From contig NZ_CP051006.1 of the NCBI RefSeq assembly GCF_014673495.1, positions 7,625,001-7,689,000 on the forward strand: 64,000 nt of DNA, given 5' to 3'. A program made the translations under genes and the position numbers. The stretch is from Streptomyces griseofuscus (GTDB taxonomy: Bacteria > Actinomycetota > Actinomycetes > Streptomycetales > Streptomycetaceae). Below are positions 17,627 to 31,304 of the stretch, piece after piece (the stretch's first letter is position 1; every line of letters begins with the position of its first letter). A model generated the notes under the pieces. It had not been told where the DNA came from, did not search any database, and saw nothing but the letters and a program-made list of their open reading frames with translations.

Positions 17627-18952
17627 TCAGGAGGGGCGAGCGGACCGCGCCGAGGACTTGCCGGGACCGGCCGCGCGGTCGCGCAACGCGACGGCGACCG
17701 ACACAACGGCGCCGCAGGAGAGGACCGCCGCGAAGCCGATCATCGCGGTCTGCACGGCGAAGTGCCGCAGGGCGATGCTGAACAGCACCGAGGGCAGACC
17801 CATTCCCAGGTACGCGACGACGAAGAACACGGCGAGGACCCCCGCGCGTGAGGCGGGTTCGGCCACGGAAACGGCACGTTCGACGCCTCCCTTGAACAGC
17901 AGCCCGGAGCCGGCTCCCGACAGGGACACGGCGACCAGGTAGAGCCAGAGCGCCGGGTGGTAGAGGGCGACGGCGCACAGGACCAGGCCGACCGGGAAGG
18001 CCACTGCTCCCACGGTCAGGAGCCGGGGCAGCCGGAGGCGGCCCAGCACCAGCTGGGCGGCCGCCGCAGAACCGAACATGAGGAAGGCCGCCAGACCGAC
18101 CACGAGGTGCGAGTCGGTGTGCAGGGTGCCGTGGAGCACCCTCGCCCCGAGGGAGGAGATCAAGCCGAGGATCGCGAAGGCGAAGGCGCCCAGTGCGCCG
18201 GCCGCGCCGAACGCCCGCCGGCCGCCGGGGCGCAGGACGAACCTGCTGGGCGGTTGAGCCGCGGGCAATTCCAGGTCCACGGTCTCCGGGGTGCACAGCA
18301 CCAGCGTCAGGCACACCGCCATGGCGAGCGTGAAGATCGCCTGAGTGGTGATCAGGGGCGTGGGAAGCCACTCGGCGGCGACTGCGGCGACCAGGGGCCC
18401 TGAGGCCAGGCCGCCGAGGTTGGCGGCGGTGGCCACGATGCCGGGCAGTGCCGAACCCGTCCGTTCCGGACGGGCCTCCTGGTACAGGTCGTGCAGGTAC
18501 GTCGTCGCGGTCGAGGCCATCAGCCCCAGTCCCACACCGTTCAGGATCCTGCCCGCGATCAGCCCCGGCAGGTCCTGCCACACGATCAGTACGACCGACG
18601 CGACGATGCCGACCAGCAGCGCCGGGACGATGATGCGTCGCCGGCCGAACCGGTCCGACAGGTGGCCCAGTCCGAGGAAGGCGGCCGCCGCGCCCACGAC
18701 CATCGAGGCGTACGCCACCGTGACCGTGGTCGCGCCGAAGTGGTCCCGGGCCTCGTACAGCGGCCACAGCGGGGTCGGCGCGGTGCCGAAGGCCATGAGC
18801 ACGGCGAAGGCCACCGCCACGAACCAGAAGCCGGTCGCGTGCGAGGCACGGCGCCCGGCGGGGGCGCGGGGTGGCAGGTCGGCGGGAGCGGGTGCTGGGA
18901 TCCGGTGGGTCGGGTCGCCGGGAGCGTCGGTTGTGGGACGGCTCAGCGGCAT
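17627..18952 (-). CDS. MFS transporter
   Basis: A 441-residue major facilitator with twelve predicted helices. The signature loop between helices 2 and 3 reads LGHLSDRFGRRRIIVPALL, and a second motif near helix 5 reads GRILNGVGLGLMAS. The N-terminal 40 residues are proline-rich and cytosolic. It is divergent from a LysR-type regulator that probably controls it. The substrate is unknown; drug or metabolite efflux is the usual guess for this subfamily. Confidence 0.88.
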   Translation of the reverse strand: MPLSRPTTDAPGDPTHRIPAPAPADLPPRAPAGRRASHATGFWFVAVAFAVLMAFGTAPTPLWPLYEARDHFGATTVTVAYASMVVGAAAAFLGLGHLSDRFGRRRIIVPALLVGIVASVVLIVWQDLPGLIAGRILNGVGLGLMASTATTYLHDLYQEARPERTGSALPGIVATAANLGGLASGPLVAAVAAEWLPTPLITTQAIFTLAMAVCLTLVLCTPETVDLELPAAQPPSRFVLRPGGRRAFGAAGALGAFAFAILGLISSLGARVLHGTLHTDSHLVVGLAAFLMFGSAAAAQLVLGRLRLPRLLTVGAVAFPVGLVLCAVALYHPALWLYLVAVSLSGAGSGLLFKGGVERAVSVAEPASRAGVLAVFFVVAYLGMGLPSVLFSIALRHFAVQTAMIGFAAVLSCGAVVSVAVALRDRAAGPGKSSARSARPS

Positions 18953-19018
18953 CGGTACGGCAGGCAGGGGTACCCCTCCTCGGGCGGAAATGGATGACGT
19001 TCTCCATCCTCCTCACCA

Positions 19019-19033
19019 GGCATGATCAATGCC
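19019..19033. promoter_or_regulatory. Inverted repeat GGCAT-GATCA-ATGCC, possible LysR operator
   Basis: A perfect 5-base-arm repeat lies in the 128-base divergent gap between the MFS and lysR genes. Its size and interrupted symmetry fit a LysR recognition box, and its place would allow control of both genes. Confidence 0.5.
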
Positions 19034-19080
19034 AACGAATGTTTTTGCTGGGTTCGAGCAATGCGAGTGATACTTCCCCT

Positions 19081-19971
19081 GTGGAGCTACGTCAGCTGGA
19101 GCACTTCATCGCGGTCGCCGAGGAGCTGAGTTTCACGCGTGCCGCCCGTCGGCTGCACGTGGTGCAGTCAGGGGTGTCCGCCGCGATCCGCTCGCTGGAG
19201 CGCGAGCTCGGCTGCGCGCTGTTCGAGCGCACCTCCCAGCAGGTCCGGCTCACCGGGGCGGGCGCCGCGCTGCTGCCGGAGGCTCGGGCCACCTTGAACG
19301 CCGCCCAGGCCGCCCAGGACGTCGTGCGTGCCGCACAGGACACGCTGCGCGGCACGGTGAACGTGGGCGCCATGGCCTCGGTCGAGGTGGTGGACCTGCC
19401 CGCGCTCCTCGGACAACTGCACGCGCGGCACCCTGCGATCGACGTCCGGCTGCGGCTGGCGACGACCGGCTCCGCGGGACTGGCGCACGCGCTGCTCAGC
19501 GGGGACCTTGACGTGGCTTTCCTGTCGCTGCCCGACCGCAAGCCCGCCGGGATCGAGGCACGGGAGCTGACCACCGTGCCGCTCGTTCTGGTGGTGAGCG
19601 CCACCCATCCGCTCGCCCGACAGGGAAAGGTGGCACTTGCGGACCTCGCGGGGGAGCCCTTCGTGGACTTCCCGCCGGGCTACGGCAACCGCGAGGTGGT
19701 CGACCGGGCGTTCGCGGCGGCGGGCGTCGTACGCCGGGTGGCACTGGAAGTGCCCGACATCGACATGGGGGCGGCACTGGTCCGGCACGGTCTCGGCATC
19801 GCCTTCCTGCCCGCGTTCGCCGTTGCCCGCACCCCCGGCCTGCACGTCCTGGACGTCGACGACGCCGCGCTCCGTTGGAGCATGCATCTCGGCACCTCGT
19901 CGACCCGGCGGCCCAGCTCGGCTCTGCGGGCGCTGCTCGACCTGGTCGACCTCCACGTCCTCGCCCTGTGA
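19081..19971 (+). CDS. LysR-family transcriptional regulator
   Basis: The product is 296 residues. The N-terminal winged helix-turn-helix is complete (VELRQLEHFIAVAEELSFTR then AARRLHVVQSGVSAAIRSLE, residues 1-40), followed by a linker helix and a substrate-binding domain with VPLVLVVSATHPLA. GTG 19081 was chosen because the conserved LysR N-terminus starts there; the longer frame upstream is non-coding in character. It probably regulates the divergent MFS gene through the 128-base shared gap. Confidence 0.9.
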   Translation: MELRQLEHFIAVAEELSFTRAARRLHVVQSGVSAAIRSLERELGCALFERTSQQVRLTGAGAALLPEARATLNAAQAAQDVVRAAQDTLRGTVNVGAMASVEVVDLPALLGQLHARHPAIDVRLRLATTGSAGLAHALLSGDLDVAFLSLPDRKPAGIEARELTTVPLVLVVSATHPLARQGKVALADLAGEPFVDFPPGYGNREVVDRAFAAAGVVRRVALEVPDIDMGAALVRHGLGIAFLPAFAVARTPGLHVLDVDDAALRWSMHLGTSSTRRPSSALRALLDLVDLHVLAL

Positions 19972-20058
19972 CGTCCGGCCCCCCCCCGCGTTCGCCCCGT
20001 TCCGGCCACGCGGGCGGCGTCGGATGCGCCAAGGCCCCGTCTGCGTCTCAGTGAGGCA

Positions 20059-21840
20059 TCAGCCGGGTCCGCCCAGCACGATCTTCCACACTCGGGTCGC
20101 CACCTGGAGGTTCAGCCGGTCCTCGACGTTCGCGAGGTCGTGGCCGCTGATGTCGCGGATGCGCTGGAGCCGATAGCGCACCGTGCTGCGGTGGATCGCG
20201 AGGGATTCCGCGGTCTCGTCGTAGTTGCCGCCGCAGTCGAAGTACCGGGTCAGGGTCTCCACCATGGTCGCGTGGTGCCGGGAGTCGTAGTCGATGAGCT
20301 CCCCGAGCCACTCCTGGACGAACGTCTCCAGTTCCCGGTGACCGCTGCCGGGCCCCAGGACGCGGTAGAGACCGAGCTCGTCGAAGAACGACGTGCCGTA
20401 GTGCTCGGGGGAGTGGCGGCGCACGTCCAGAGCGCGCCGCGCCTCCTGGTAGTGGTGGGGGATGTCGTCCACGGAGTCGCAGGGGGCGCTCACCCCGATC
20501 GTCCCGGACCGTGTCCCGTTCTCCCGGGCGAGCGCCTCGTACAACGCGCGGGCGTGCGGCCTGTCGCCGGTGATGAGGACGACCTGGTCGGAGCGGCGGG
20601 TCAGCAGCGAGCGCATGCCCACCGCGGCGGCCGCCCGACCCACGGTCCGTGCGAAGGAATCGTCCGCGGTGCGGTTCGTCCACTGCACCACGACGATGTA
20701 GTGGCTGCCGTGCAGGTCGTGTCCGACTACCGCTGACCGGGCGTACGCGCTCGGGTCGTCCGTTCCTGCCAGGAGGTCGTCGGCCAGCTCGCGGTGCAGC
20801 CTCAGCTCCACTTCGGCCAGATCGCGCAGATGCGTCAGCTCCCGGGCGAGCGACGTGGCGGCGAGACCGAGCGCGAGGACGGTGTGCTCGTCGGCCTCGC
20901 CCCGGGTATCGACCAGCGCCAGCACGCCCAGGATCTCGCCGTGCGGGCGGACGAGGGTGAGCAGCCGGTCCCTTATCCGCACCGGCCCGGCCTCTTTGGC
21001 GACGGTGTGCAGCATGTCTTCCTGCCGCACGGGATCCGGCTCGGGATAGGGAACGGGGCGGCCGGGGCCGGTCCAGGACCGCAGCCGACCGAAGCGGTCC
21101 TCGACCAGCGCGGGAAGTCCGGTGAGCCCGTGCAGCGCGCGGGTGACGGCTTCCTCGCCGCCCTCCGAGGCCGCGACGTCCGCCATGAGAGCGTGGACGG
21201 CTCGCTCGTAGCCCAGCTCAGCCACCACAGAGATCAGCTGCCGCTGGAGGGCTGTGCGTTCCTCCCTCAGCCGGTGCAGTTCCAGCGCGTCCTCGCATTG
21301 GCGGCGGTGTGCGGAGGCGGCTGACAGCGCGGCGGCGGTGTGCCGGACGAGCATGGCGAGCAGGGATCGCTCGACCCTGGTGGGCCGGGAGGGGGACGTG
21401 ACCACGAGGTAGCCGTGGAACACCCCAGGTCCGCGCAGCCCCAGGGCCCGGCCCCAGGGCCTGCCGGCCAGAGTCACGTCGCCGTCCTGGCCGGCCAGCT
21501 CCCGCACCCTCCGGCCCATGGCCAAGGCATGCGTCCGCCCGTTCCGCGGGCTGGGGACCAGGTCCCCGCCCACCTTGAGGTATCCGGCCTCGGCGCTGTA
21601 GCGCCCCGCGGCGACTATGTGATCCATGGCCAGGCGCAGGATCTCGCCGTCGTCCGGAGCGTCGAACTGGGCGCGGGAGAGCGCGACCAGTTCGTGGAGG
21701 GCATGGGCGGCCGGGGTGCGAGCGGGCGGACGGGGCCGCCCGGGCGCGGCCGTGGGATGCCGCAGGGCGCTGCTCCGCGGAAGGCTGCCCTTCCGGTCGG
21801 AGCAGCGGTGGTACCGCCTGTACGCCCGACTGCCGACCAT
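20059..21840 (-). CDS. PucR/CdaR-type transcriptional regulator
   Basis: The product is 593 residues. The N-terminal part (about 50-330) has GAF-like sensory features with a helical linker. The C-terminus (about 540-585) carries the PucR helix-turn-helix: YFDCGGNYDETAESLAIHRS then TVRYRLQRIRDISGHDL. Between them is a nucleotide-cyclase-like GGDEF-related domain typical of CdaR/PucR proteins (HYIVVVQWTNRTADDSF, DIPHHYQEARRALDV). The start ATG 21840 is set by GGACGGAG upstream; the open frame continues far beyond but only as antisense of the dnaK operon. It is divergent from dnaK across 276 bases, so it may respond to or regulate that operon, which is unproven. Confidence 0.85.
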   Translation of the reverse strand: MVGSRAYRRYHRCSDRKGSLPRSSALRHPTAAPGRPRPPARTPAAHALHELVALSRAQFDAPDDGEILRLAMDHIVAAGRYSAEAGYLKVGGDLVPSPRNGRTHALAMGRRVRELAGQDGDVTLAGRPWGRALGLRGPGVFHGYLVVTSPSRPTRVERSLLAMLVRHTAAALSAASAHRRQCEDALELHRLREERTALQRQLISVVAELGYERAVHALMADVAASEGGEEAVTRALHGLTGLPALVEDRFGRLRSWTGPGRPVPYPEPDPVRQEDMLHTVAKEAGPVRIRDRLLTLVRPHGEILGVLALVDTRGEADEHTVLALGLAATSLARELTHLRDLAEVELRLHRELADDLLAGTDDPSAYARSAVVGHDLHGSHYIVVVQWTNRTADDSFARTVGRAAAAVGMRSLLTRRSDQVVLITGDRPHARALYEALARENGTRSGTIGVSAPCDSVDDIPHHYQEARRALDVRRHSPEHYGTSFFDELGLYRVLGPGSGHRELETFVQEWLGELIDYDSRHHATMVETLTRYFDCGGNYDETAESLAIHRSTVRYRLQRIRDISGHDLANVEDRLNLQVATRVWKIVLGGPG

Positions 21841-22030
21841 GGGATCACTCCGTCCTTCGGAGGTGAGCGGCCTTCGCGTACCCGCTTCCGGGCCGGCTAC
21901 CCGAGACGTGAGGTTCTTTCTCTCGTACTCGTGGGGTGACCGGACCCGTGCATTCCTGACTCGCCAGGTGCAGGCGCGGAGCCGCCCGGTTCGCCACCCT
22001 GGGGATTGCCCGAGACCCTCCGTGCGCACC

Positions 22031-22055
22031 GGTGGGATACCGACGGGGTCCCACC
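22031..22055. promoter_or_regulatory. Inverted repeat GGTGGGA-N11-TCCCACC upstream of the chaperone operon
   Basis: Perfect 7-base arms, 62 bases before the dnaK start. Neither the HspR (HAIR) nor the HrcA (CIRCE) sequence was seen in the 276-base gap, so this repeat is the best candidate operator. It could also be a 5' UTR hairpin. Confidence 0.35.
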
Positions 22056-22116
22056 TCCATCTGAACGAACGTGATCCGGAGAGTCGACGCGGGCGCTGCA
22101 CCGGGAGGAGTTCCTC

Positions 22117-24015
<1,899 letters not shown>

Positions 24016-24023
24016 GGCGCGAC

Positions 24024-24632
24024 ATGCCCACCCACCCCCAGGAACCCGACCGGGCCGCGTCGGATTCGGGCGCACGGGTCCCGGAAGGCGCCGGACCTGC
24101 TCCTCGCGGGGACTTGCCCCCATCGGGCCCGCCCCGGCCCGAAGCGGCGAACGGCGAACCGGGGCCCGATGCCGCCGGCCCCGCGCCTGCCGAGGACGAG
24201 TACACGACGGCGATCCAGGAACTGGAGGACCGCTGGCGGCGCGCGCTCGCCGACCTCGACAACCTTCGCAAGCGTCACGCCAGGGAGCTGGAGCGCGAAC
24301 GGGCGGTCGAGCGGTCCCGGACGGCCGCCGCCTTCCTGCCCGTCCTCGACAACCTCGAACTCGCCCTGACCCATGCCGGCGCCGATCCGGGTGCGATCGT
24401 GGAGGGCGTCCGGGCCGTACGCGACCAGGCGGTGAACGTCCTCGAACTGCTCGGCTACCCGCGGCACGCGGAGAGCGGAGTGGCCTTCGACCCGGCCCGG
24501 CACGAGGTGGTCGGTGTCGTCCAGGACCCCGACGCCCCACCGGGCACGGTCGTCGAGGTGCTGCGCCCCGGCTACGGGGACGGCGAGCGGCAGCTCAGGC
24601 CGGCCGCCGTGACCGTCGCCAAGCGGGAGTGA
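24024..24632 (+). CDS. grpE: GrpE, nucleotide-exchange factor
   Basis: A 202-residue co-chaperone that releases ADP from DnaK. A disordered Pro/Ala/Gly-rich N-terminus (1-55) leads into the dimerising helix (ELEDRWRRALADLDNLRKRH) and the beta domain ending VLRPGYGDGERQLRPAAVTV, which matches the conserved GrpE end. The N-terminal extension is somewhat long but common in actinobacteria. It lies 8 bases after dnaK and 6 before dnaJ. Confidence 0.93.
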   Translation: MPTHPQEPDRAASDSGARVPEGAGPAPRGDLPPSGPPRPEAANGEPGPDAAGPAPAEDEYTTAIQELEDRWRRALADLDNLRKRHARELERERAVERSRTAAAFLPVLDNLELALTHAGADPGAIVEGVRAVRDQAVNVLELLGYPRHAESGVAFDPARHEVVGVVQDPDAPPGTVVEVLRPGYGDGERQLRPAAVTVAKRE

Positions 24633-24638
24633 CCGGCG

Positions 24639-25592
24639 ATGGCACGGGACTTCTACGAGGTGCTGGGCGTGTCGCGGACCGCGAGCCAGGACGAGATCCA
24701 GCAGGCATATCGCAAACTCGCCCGTAAGTACCACCCCGACGTCAACAAGGATCCCGGGGCGGAGGAACGCTTCAAGGACCTCAACGAGGCGCACAGCGTC
24801 CTGTCCGATCCCAGGACCCGCGCCCGCTACGACCGCTTCGGCGAGGACTTCCGCAAGATCCCCGAGGACTTCGACGAACGGGTCGCGGCCGGAGCGGGCG
24901 GCGGCTTCCGCGGTCGCAGGACCGCAGGCGCGGGCGGCCCTCGCGTCCGGTACACCACCGGCTTCGGCGACGGCTTCGGAGCGGAGGGCATCGACATCGA
25001 GGACCTGCTCGGTTCCATGTTCGGAGCCGGCGCCGCCCGAGCCGGCGTCCCCGGAGCGGACCAGGAGGCCGAACTGCCGCTCACTGTCGAGGAGGCGTAC
25101 CGAGGCGGCCGTCGCACCGTCACACTCGCCGGCCCCACCGGGCAGCCGCGCCGATACGAGGTCGACGTGCCGCCGGGCGTCACCGACGGGCAGCGCATCC
25201 GGCTGGCGGGTGAGGGTGGCAAGGGCAGTGGTGACGCGGCCGCGGGCGACCTGTACCTGCGGGTGCGTGTCCAGCCCCACCCCCGGTTCCGGCTGGACGG
25301 CCGTGACGTGCACGTACAGGTCCCGGTCGCCCCGTGGGAGGCGGCCCTGGGCGCGACCGTGCCGGTGCCCACGCCCGGCGGCGGCACGGCGAAGGTCACG
25401 GTGCCCGCGGGTTCGTCCAGCGGCCGGCGGCTGCGGCTGCGCGGTGAGGGCATGCCGAACCCACGGGGCGCGAACGGCGACCTGTACGCCGAACTCCGCG
25501 TCGTGGTGCCGCCCGCCCTCGGCGACCGCGAGCGCGAACTGTTCGAGGAGCTCGCCGCCACTTCCTCGTTCGACCCCAGGAGGACGCGATGA
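24639..25592 (+). CDS. DnaJ/CbpA-type co-chaperone without zinc finger
   Basis: The product is 317 residues. The J domain opens with FYEVLGVSRTASQDEIQQAY and holds the HPD motif in KYHPDVNKD (near residue 30). A Gly/Phe-rich linker follows, then the two C-terminal substrate-binding domains (DVPPGVTDGQRIRLAGEGGK; VPTPGGGTAKVTVPAG). The CxxCxGxG zinc repeats of true DnaJ are absent, so it is a class II, CbpA-like J protein. It ends by overlapping the next gene as ATGA. The neighbour encodes a MerR/CbpM-like modulator, which fits a CbpA/CbpM pair. Confidence 0.92.
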   Translation: MARDFYEVLGVSRTASQDEIQQAYRKLARKYHPDVNKDPGAEERFKDLNEAHSVLSDPRTRARYDRFGEDFRKIPEDFDERVAAGAGGGFRGRRTAGAGGPRVRYTTGFGDGFGAEGIDIEDLLGSMFGAGAARAGVPGADQEAELPLTVEEAYRGGRRTVTLAGPTGQPRRYEVDVPPGVTDGQRIRLAGEGGKGSGDAAAGDLYLRVRVQPHPRFRLDGRDVHVQVPVAPWEAALGATVPVPTPGGGTAKVTVPAGSSSGRRLRLRGEGMPNPRGANGDLYAELRVVVPPALGDRERELFEELAATSSFDPRRTR

Positions 25593-25986
25593 ACGACCGA
25601 CCCGCGGGAGCTGGAGGCATCGGCCGGGCCGGCGTGAGCGCCCGTCCGGTACGAACGGGCGCCGGCATCACCGCCTCGACGGCCGTCCGGTACGCGCTCG
25701 TGCCCGTCCCCAAGCTCTCCCTGGCCGCCGTGGCCCTTCGCTCGGGCCTCCACCCCGATCTGATCCGCCGGTTCGTCGCCCTCGGCCTGGTCGACGCCGA
25801 ACGCGACTCCGCCGGGCGGCTGGTGTTCGACCCCACGGCCCCGGCGGTTCTGGCCCGTGTCCAGCGGCTGCGCACCGGACTCTGCCTCAACTACGCATCC
25901 ATCGGCCTGGTGCTCGACCTGCTCGACCGCATCAGCATGCTCGAAGCCGCGCTGCGCCGCGCCGGTACGAGGAGTGAAACACCCCC

Positions 25987-25996
<10 letters not shown>
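25589..25996 (+). CDS. MerR-like / CbpM-type chaperone modulator
   Basis: A 135-residue protein. The middle (about 45-120) has a MerR-like helix-turn-helix: LSLAAVALRSGLHPDLIRRF then a DAERDSAGRLVFD wing, and a C-terminal helix (LNYASIGLVLDLLDRISMLE). This is the fold of HspR and of the CbpA modulator CbpM. In housekeeping Streptomyces dnaK operons this slot is HspR; here the sequence is shorter of HspR features and closer to CbpM. It could inhibit the J protein, repress the operon, or both. It overlaps dnaJ by 4 bases and clpB by 10. Confidence 0.75.
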
Positions 25997-28622
<2,626 letters not shown>

Positions 28623-28626
<4 letters not shown>

Positions 28627-29069
28627 GCACGATGCAGACGACGACCGTCAGATGTCCCCACTGCGGGCGCACCAACCGGGTGCCCGCGGCCGCGGAAGGC
28701 CGGCCTAGGTGCGGCCACTGCAAGCAGCCCCTACCGTGGATGGTGGACGCGGGCGACGACGACTTCACCGAGGTCGCCGAGCGGGCCGACGTTCCCGTCG
28801 TGGTCGACCTGTGGGCCACCTGGTGCGGCCCCTGCCGCATGGTCAGCCCCGCACTGGAGAAGGTCGCCACCGATCTCGCCGGCCGAATCAAACTCGTCAA
28901 GGTCGACGTCGACAAGAACCCGCGGCTGTCGCGGCGTTTCGAGGTCCAGGCCGTACCGACACTACTGATCCTCGACCGGGGCGAGACAGTCGCCCGGCAG
29001 GCGGGGGCGGCGCCCGCTCCCGCTCTGCGCCAGTGGGTGGAACAGTCGATCACTGCCCGGAAAGGGTGA
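28623..29069 (+). CDS. Thioredoxin with N-terminal zinc-ribbon (TrxC-like)
   Basis: A 148-residue thioredoxin. The N-terminus has two CxxC pairs (CPHCGRTN near residue 11 and CGHC near 31), as in the zinc-binding extension of E. coli thioredoxin 2 (TrxC). The thioredoxin fold follows with the active site WATWCGPCR (near residue 62) and the cis-proline in VQAVPTLLILD. It would reduce disulfides in the cytosol. Its coupling to clpB suggests repair of oxidised or aggregated proteins. Overlap with clpB is ATGA. Confidence 0.93.
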
Positions 29070-29074
29070 TCCGG

Positions 29075-29338
29075 ATGACCCTGCACGCAGACCCCCACCT
29101 CGCGCTTGTCCGGCCGGTCCAGCCGCTGACCCCGGAAGGGTGTCAGGAGTGTCTGATACTCGGCTCCCCGTGGGTCCACCTGAGGCTCTGCCTGACCTGC
29201 GGACACGTAGGCTGCTGCGACTCCTCGCCGAACAAGCACGCGCGCAAGCACGCGGCTGCCGTCGCCCATCCGATCGTGCAGTCCTTCCAGCCCGGCGAGG
29301 AATGGCGCTGGTGCTACGTTCACGAGGCGTTCGTCTGA
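29075..29338 (+). CDS. UBP-type zinc-finger protein
   Basis: An 87-residue protein that is essentially one zf-UBP domain: CQECLILGSPWVHLRLCLTC then GHVGCCDSSPNKHARKH, with later His and an EWRWCYVHEAF end. These small proteins are common beside redox flavoproteins in actinobacteria, and their bacterial role is unknown. ATG 29075 is assumed; GTG 29066, overlapping the thioredoxin stop, is possible. Its stop overlaps the next start by one base (TGATG). Confidence 0.85.
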   Translation: MTLHADPHLALVRPVQPLTPEGCQECLILGSPWVHLRLCLTCGHVGCCDSSPNKHARKHAAAVAHPIVQSFQPGEEWRWCYVHEAFV

Positions 29339-31152
29339 TGTCCGGCCACCAGTCGCCGCCGGGTGGAGAACCGGTGCAGGTGAAAGCGGACGAGGCCGCT
29401 TTCGGGGAGACGCCGGACATCTACGGCGCGTATCCGCGCCTCACGGAGGACCAGATGGCACGTCTGGCGGAGCACGGGCAACGCCGGACCGTGGCTCCGA
29501 ACGACGTGCTGATCCGGGAGGGGGAGCGCTGCGAGACGGTCTTCGTCGTCCTCAGCGGCACCGTCGCCGTCGTCGAGGATTACGGCACTCCCGAGGAGCA
29601 CGTACTGCGCGTGCACGGCCCCGGTCGCTTCATCGGCGAACTCGGCCTGCTGTACGGACAAGTGGCCTTCTACACCGCTGTCGTCAGAGAGCCCGGCGAG
29701 GTCCTCGTCGTCTCCTTGGACCAGTTGCGCCACCTGGTGTCCCAGGATTCCACCATCGGGGACGTCGTGTTGCGCGCCTGTCTGTGCCGTCGCGCGCTGC
29801 TCGTCGGACACGGCGCCGGCTTCCGCGTCATCGGCTCGCGCTACTCGCCCGACACCAGACGGCTGCGCGAGTTCGCCGTCCGCAACCGCCTGCCGCACCG
29901 CTGGATCGACCTGGAGACCGACGAGGAGGCCGAGGAACTGCTGCGCCGCTTCGGCGTAGGCCCGGAGGAGACACCACTGGTCATCTGGCGGGACACCACC
30001 CTGTTGCGCAACCCCAGCAACGCGGAACTGGCCCGGCTCATCGGCCTGCCGTCACTGCTCGCCGGAAACGGTCACGGCGACGTCCTCATCGTTGGCTCCG
30101 GGCCCGCCGGCCTCGCCGCCGCGGTGTACGCCGCCTCCGAGGGCCTGAGCACCACCGTGGTGGAGGCGATGGCCACCGGCGGCCAGGCCGGCACGTCGTC
30201 CCGCATCGAGAATCTGCTGGGCTTCCCATCCGGCATCTCCGGCGCCGAACTCACCGAACGCGCCGTGCTCCAGGCCGAGAAGTTCGGCGCCCGGATCAGC
30301 CTTCCGCTGGAGGCGACCGCTCTCCATCCCAAGGACGAGGACCACTACGTGGTGGCGTTCGCCGACGGCAGCGAGATCGCCGCCCGCGCCGTCGTCCTGG
30401 CCATGGGCGCCCGCTACCGCCGACTCCAGGTACCCGGCATCGAACGCCTGGAGGGAACGAGCGTGCACTACTCGGCGACCGTCTACGAGGCCCAGCAGTG
30501 CCGCACCGACCCGGTGGCCGTCGTCGGTGGAGGCAACTCGGCCGGCCAGGCGGTGCTGTTCCTCGCCGGGTACGCGCCGAAGGTGCACCTGCTGATCCGA
30601 GGAGCCAGCCTTGAGGCCCATATGTCCCGCTACCTGGTCGACCAGGTCGAGCGCCATCCGCGGGTGGAGGTCATGCTGCACACCGAGGTCACCGAGGTCA
30701 TCGGCCAGGAAGTGCTGGAAGAGCTCGACGTGCTCGACAACCGCACGGGCGGGCACCGCCGGCTCGGGGTACGGAGCCTGTTCGTCTTCACCGGAGCCGA
30801 CCCTCACACCGAGTGGCTCGCCGGCATGATCGCCCTCGACTCGCGGGGTTTCGTCCTCACCGGGCCGGAGGCCCAGGAAGCCTGCGGCCACCCCGAGGTG
30901 TGGCAGGGTCGCGGGCGCTCGAGCATGACCCTGGAGGCGAGCCTGCCCGGTGTCTTCGCGGTAGGGGACGTCCGCAGCGGCTCGGTGAAGCGGGTGGCCT
31001 CCGCGGCCGGTGAGGGCGCGATGGCCATCCACTTCGTGCACCGCCACCTGGGCCACGCGGCCGCACCCGGCACCACGGGCACGTCCGCTGTCGCGGGTCA
31101 CTCGGACGTCTCCCCACGCATACGCCACAAGGAGTCCGCATGGCTCGCATGA
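29338..31152 (+). CDS. Fusion: cNMP-binding domain + thioredoxin-like domain + thioredoxin reductase-like flavoprotein
   Basis: The product is 604 residues. A Crp-type cyclic-nucleotide-binding domain covers about 32-145 (VFVVLSGTVAVVEDYG, GPGRFIGELGLLYG) without a helix-turn-helix. A thioredoxin/glutaredoxin-like fold lies at about 158-237. The rest is a thioredoxin reductase fold, with FAD motif GSGPAG at 253-258 and NADPH motif GGGNSAG near 397. The reductase active site CATC is replaced by SATV at 379-382, so thiol exchange by the usual route is lost. It may be a ligand-gated NADPH oxidase or ferredoxin reductase-like enzyme. It ends the operon; the start ATG 29338 overlaps the previous stop. 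Confidence 0.88.
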   Translation: MSGHQSPPGGEPVQVKADEAAFGETPDIYGAYPRLTEDQMARLAEHGQRRTVAPNDVLIREGERCETVFVVLSGTVAVVEDYGTPEEHVLRVHGPGRFIGELGLLYGQVAFYTAVVREPGEVLVVSLDQLRHLVSQDSTIGDVVLRACLCRRALLVGHGAGFRVIGSRYSPDTRRLREFAVRNRLPHRWIDLETDEEAEELLRRFGVGPEETPLVIWRDTTLLRNPSNAELARLIGLPSLLAGNGHGDVLIVGSGPAGLAAAVYAASEGLSTTVVEAMATGGQAGTSSRIENLLGFPSGISGAELTERAVLQAEKFGARISLPLEATALHPKDEDHYVVAFADGSEIAARAVVLAMGARYRRLQVPGIERLEGTSVHYSATVYEAQQCRTDPVAVVGGGNSAGQAVLFLAGYAPKVHLLIRGASLEAHMSRYLVDQVERHPRVEVMLHTEVTEVIGQEVLEELDVLDNRTGGHRRLGVRSLFVFTGADPHTEWLAGMIALDSRGFVLTGPEAQEACGHPEVWQGRGRSSMTLEASLPGVFAVGDVRSGSVKRVASAAGEGAMAIHFVHRHLGHAAAPGTTGTSAVAGHSDVSPRIRHKESAWLA

Positions 31153-31169
31153 CGAACGGCGCCCCCCTC

Positions 31170-31201
31170 GTGACCAGCGCTGCACCAAAGCGCCCGGTCA
31201 C
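31170..31201 (+). terminator. Strong hairpin after the chaperone/redox operon
   Basis: GTGACCAGCGCT (31170-31181) pairs with AGCGCCCGGTCAC (31189-31201) with one bulge or mismatch and a 7-base loop. It starts 17 bases after the stop of the last operon gene. No T-run follows, as is usual in Streptomyces. Confidence 0.65.
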
Positions 31202-31304
31202 ACGCGAGACCCGGCCGTAAGCCCGTCCGCTCTCCCAGTAGCGCTCCAGCGGAGGTGGATCCTTCACACCGACACCTCGTTCGTCCTGATGGACAGACTC
31301 GCCG

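Noticed and set aside
21841..22116. HspR (HAIR) or HrcA (CIRCE) operator before dnaK
   Set aside because: Neither consensus could be found by eye on either strand.
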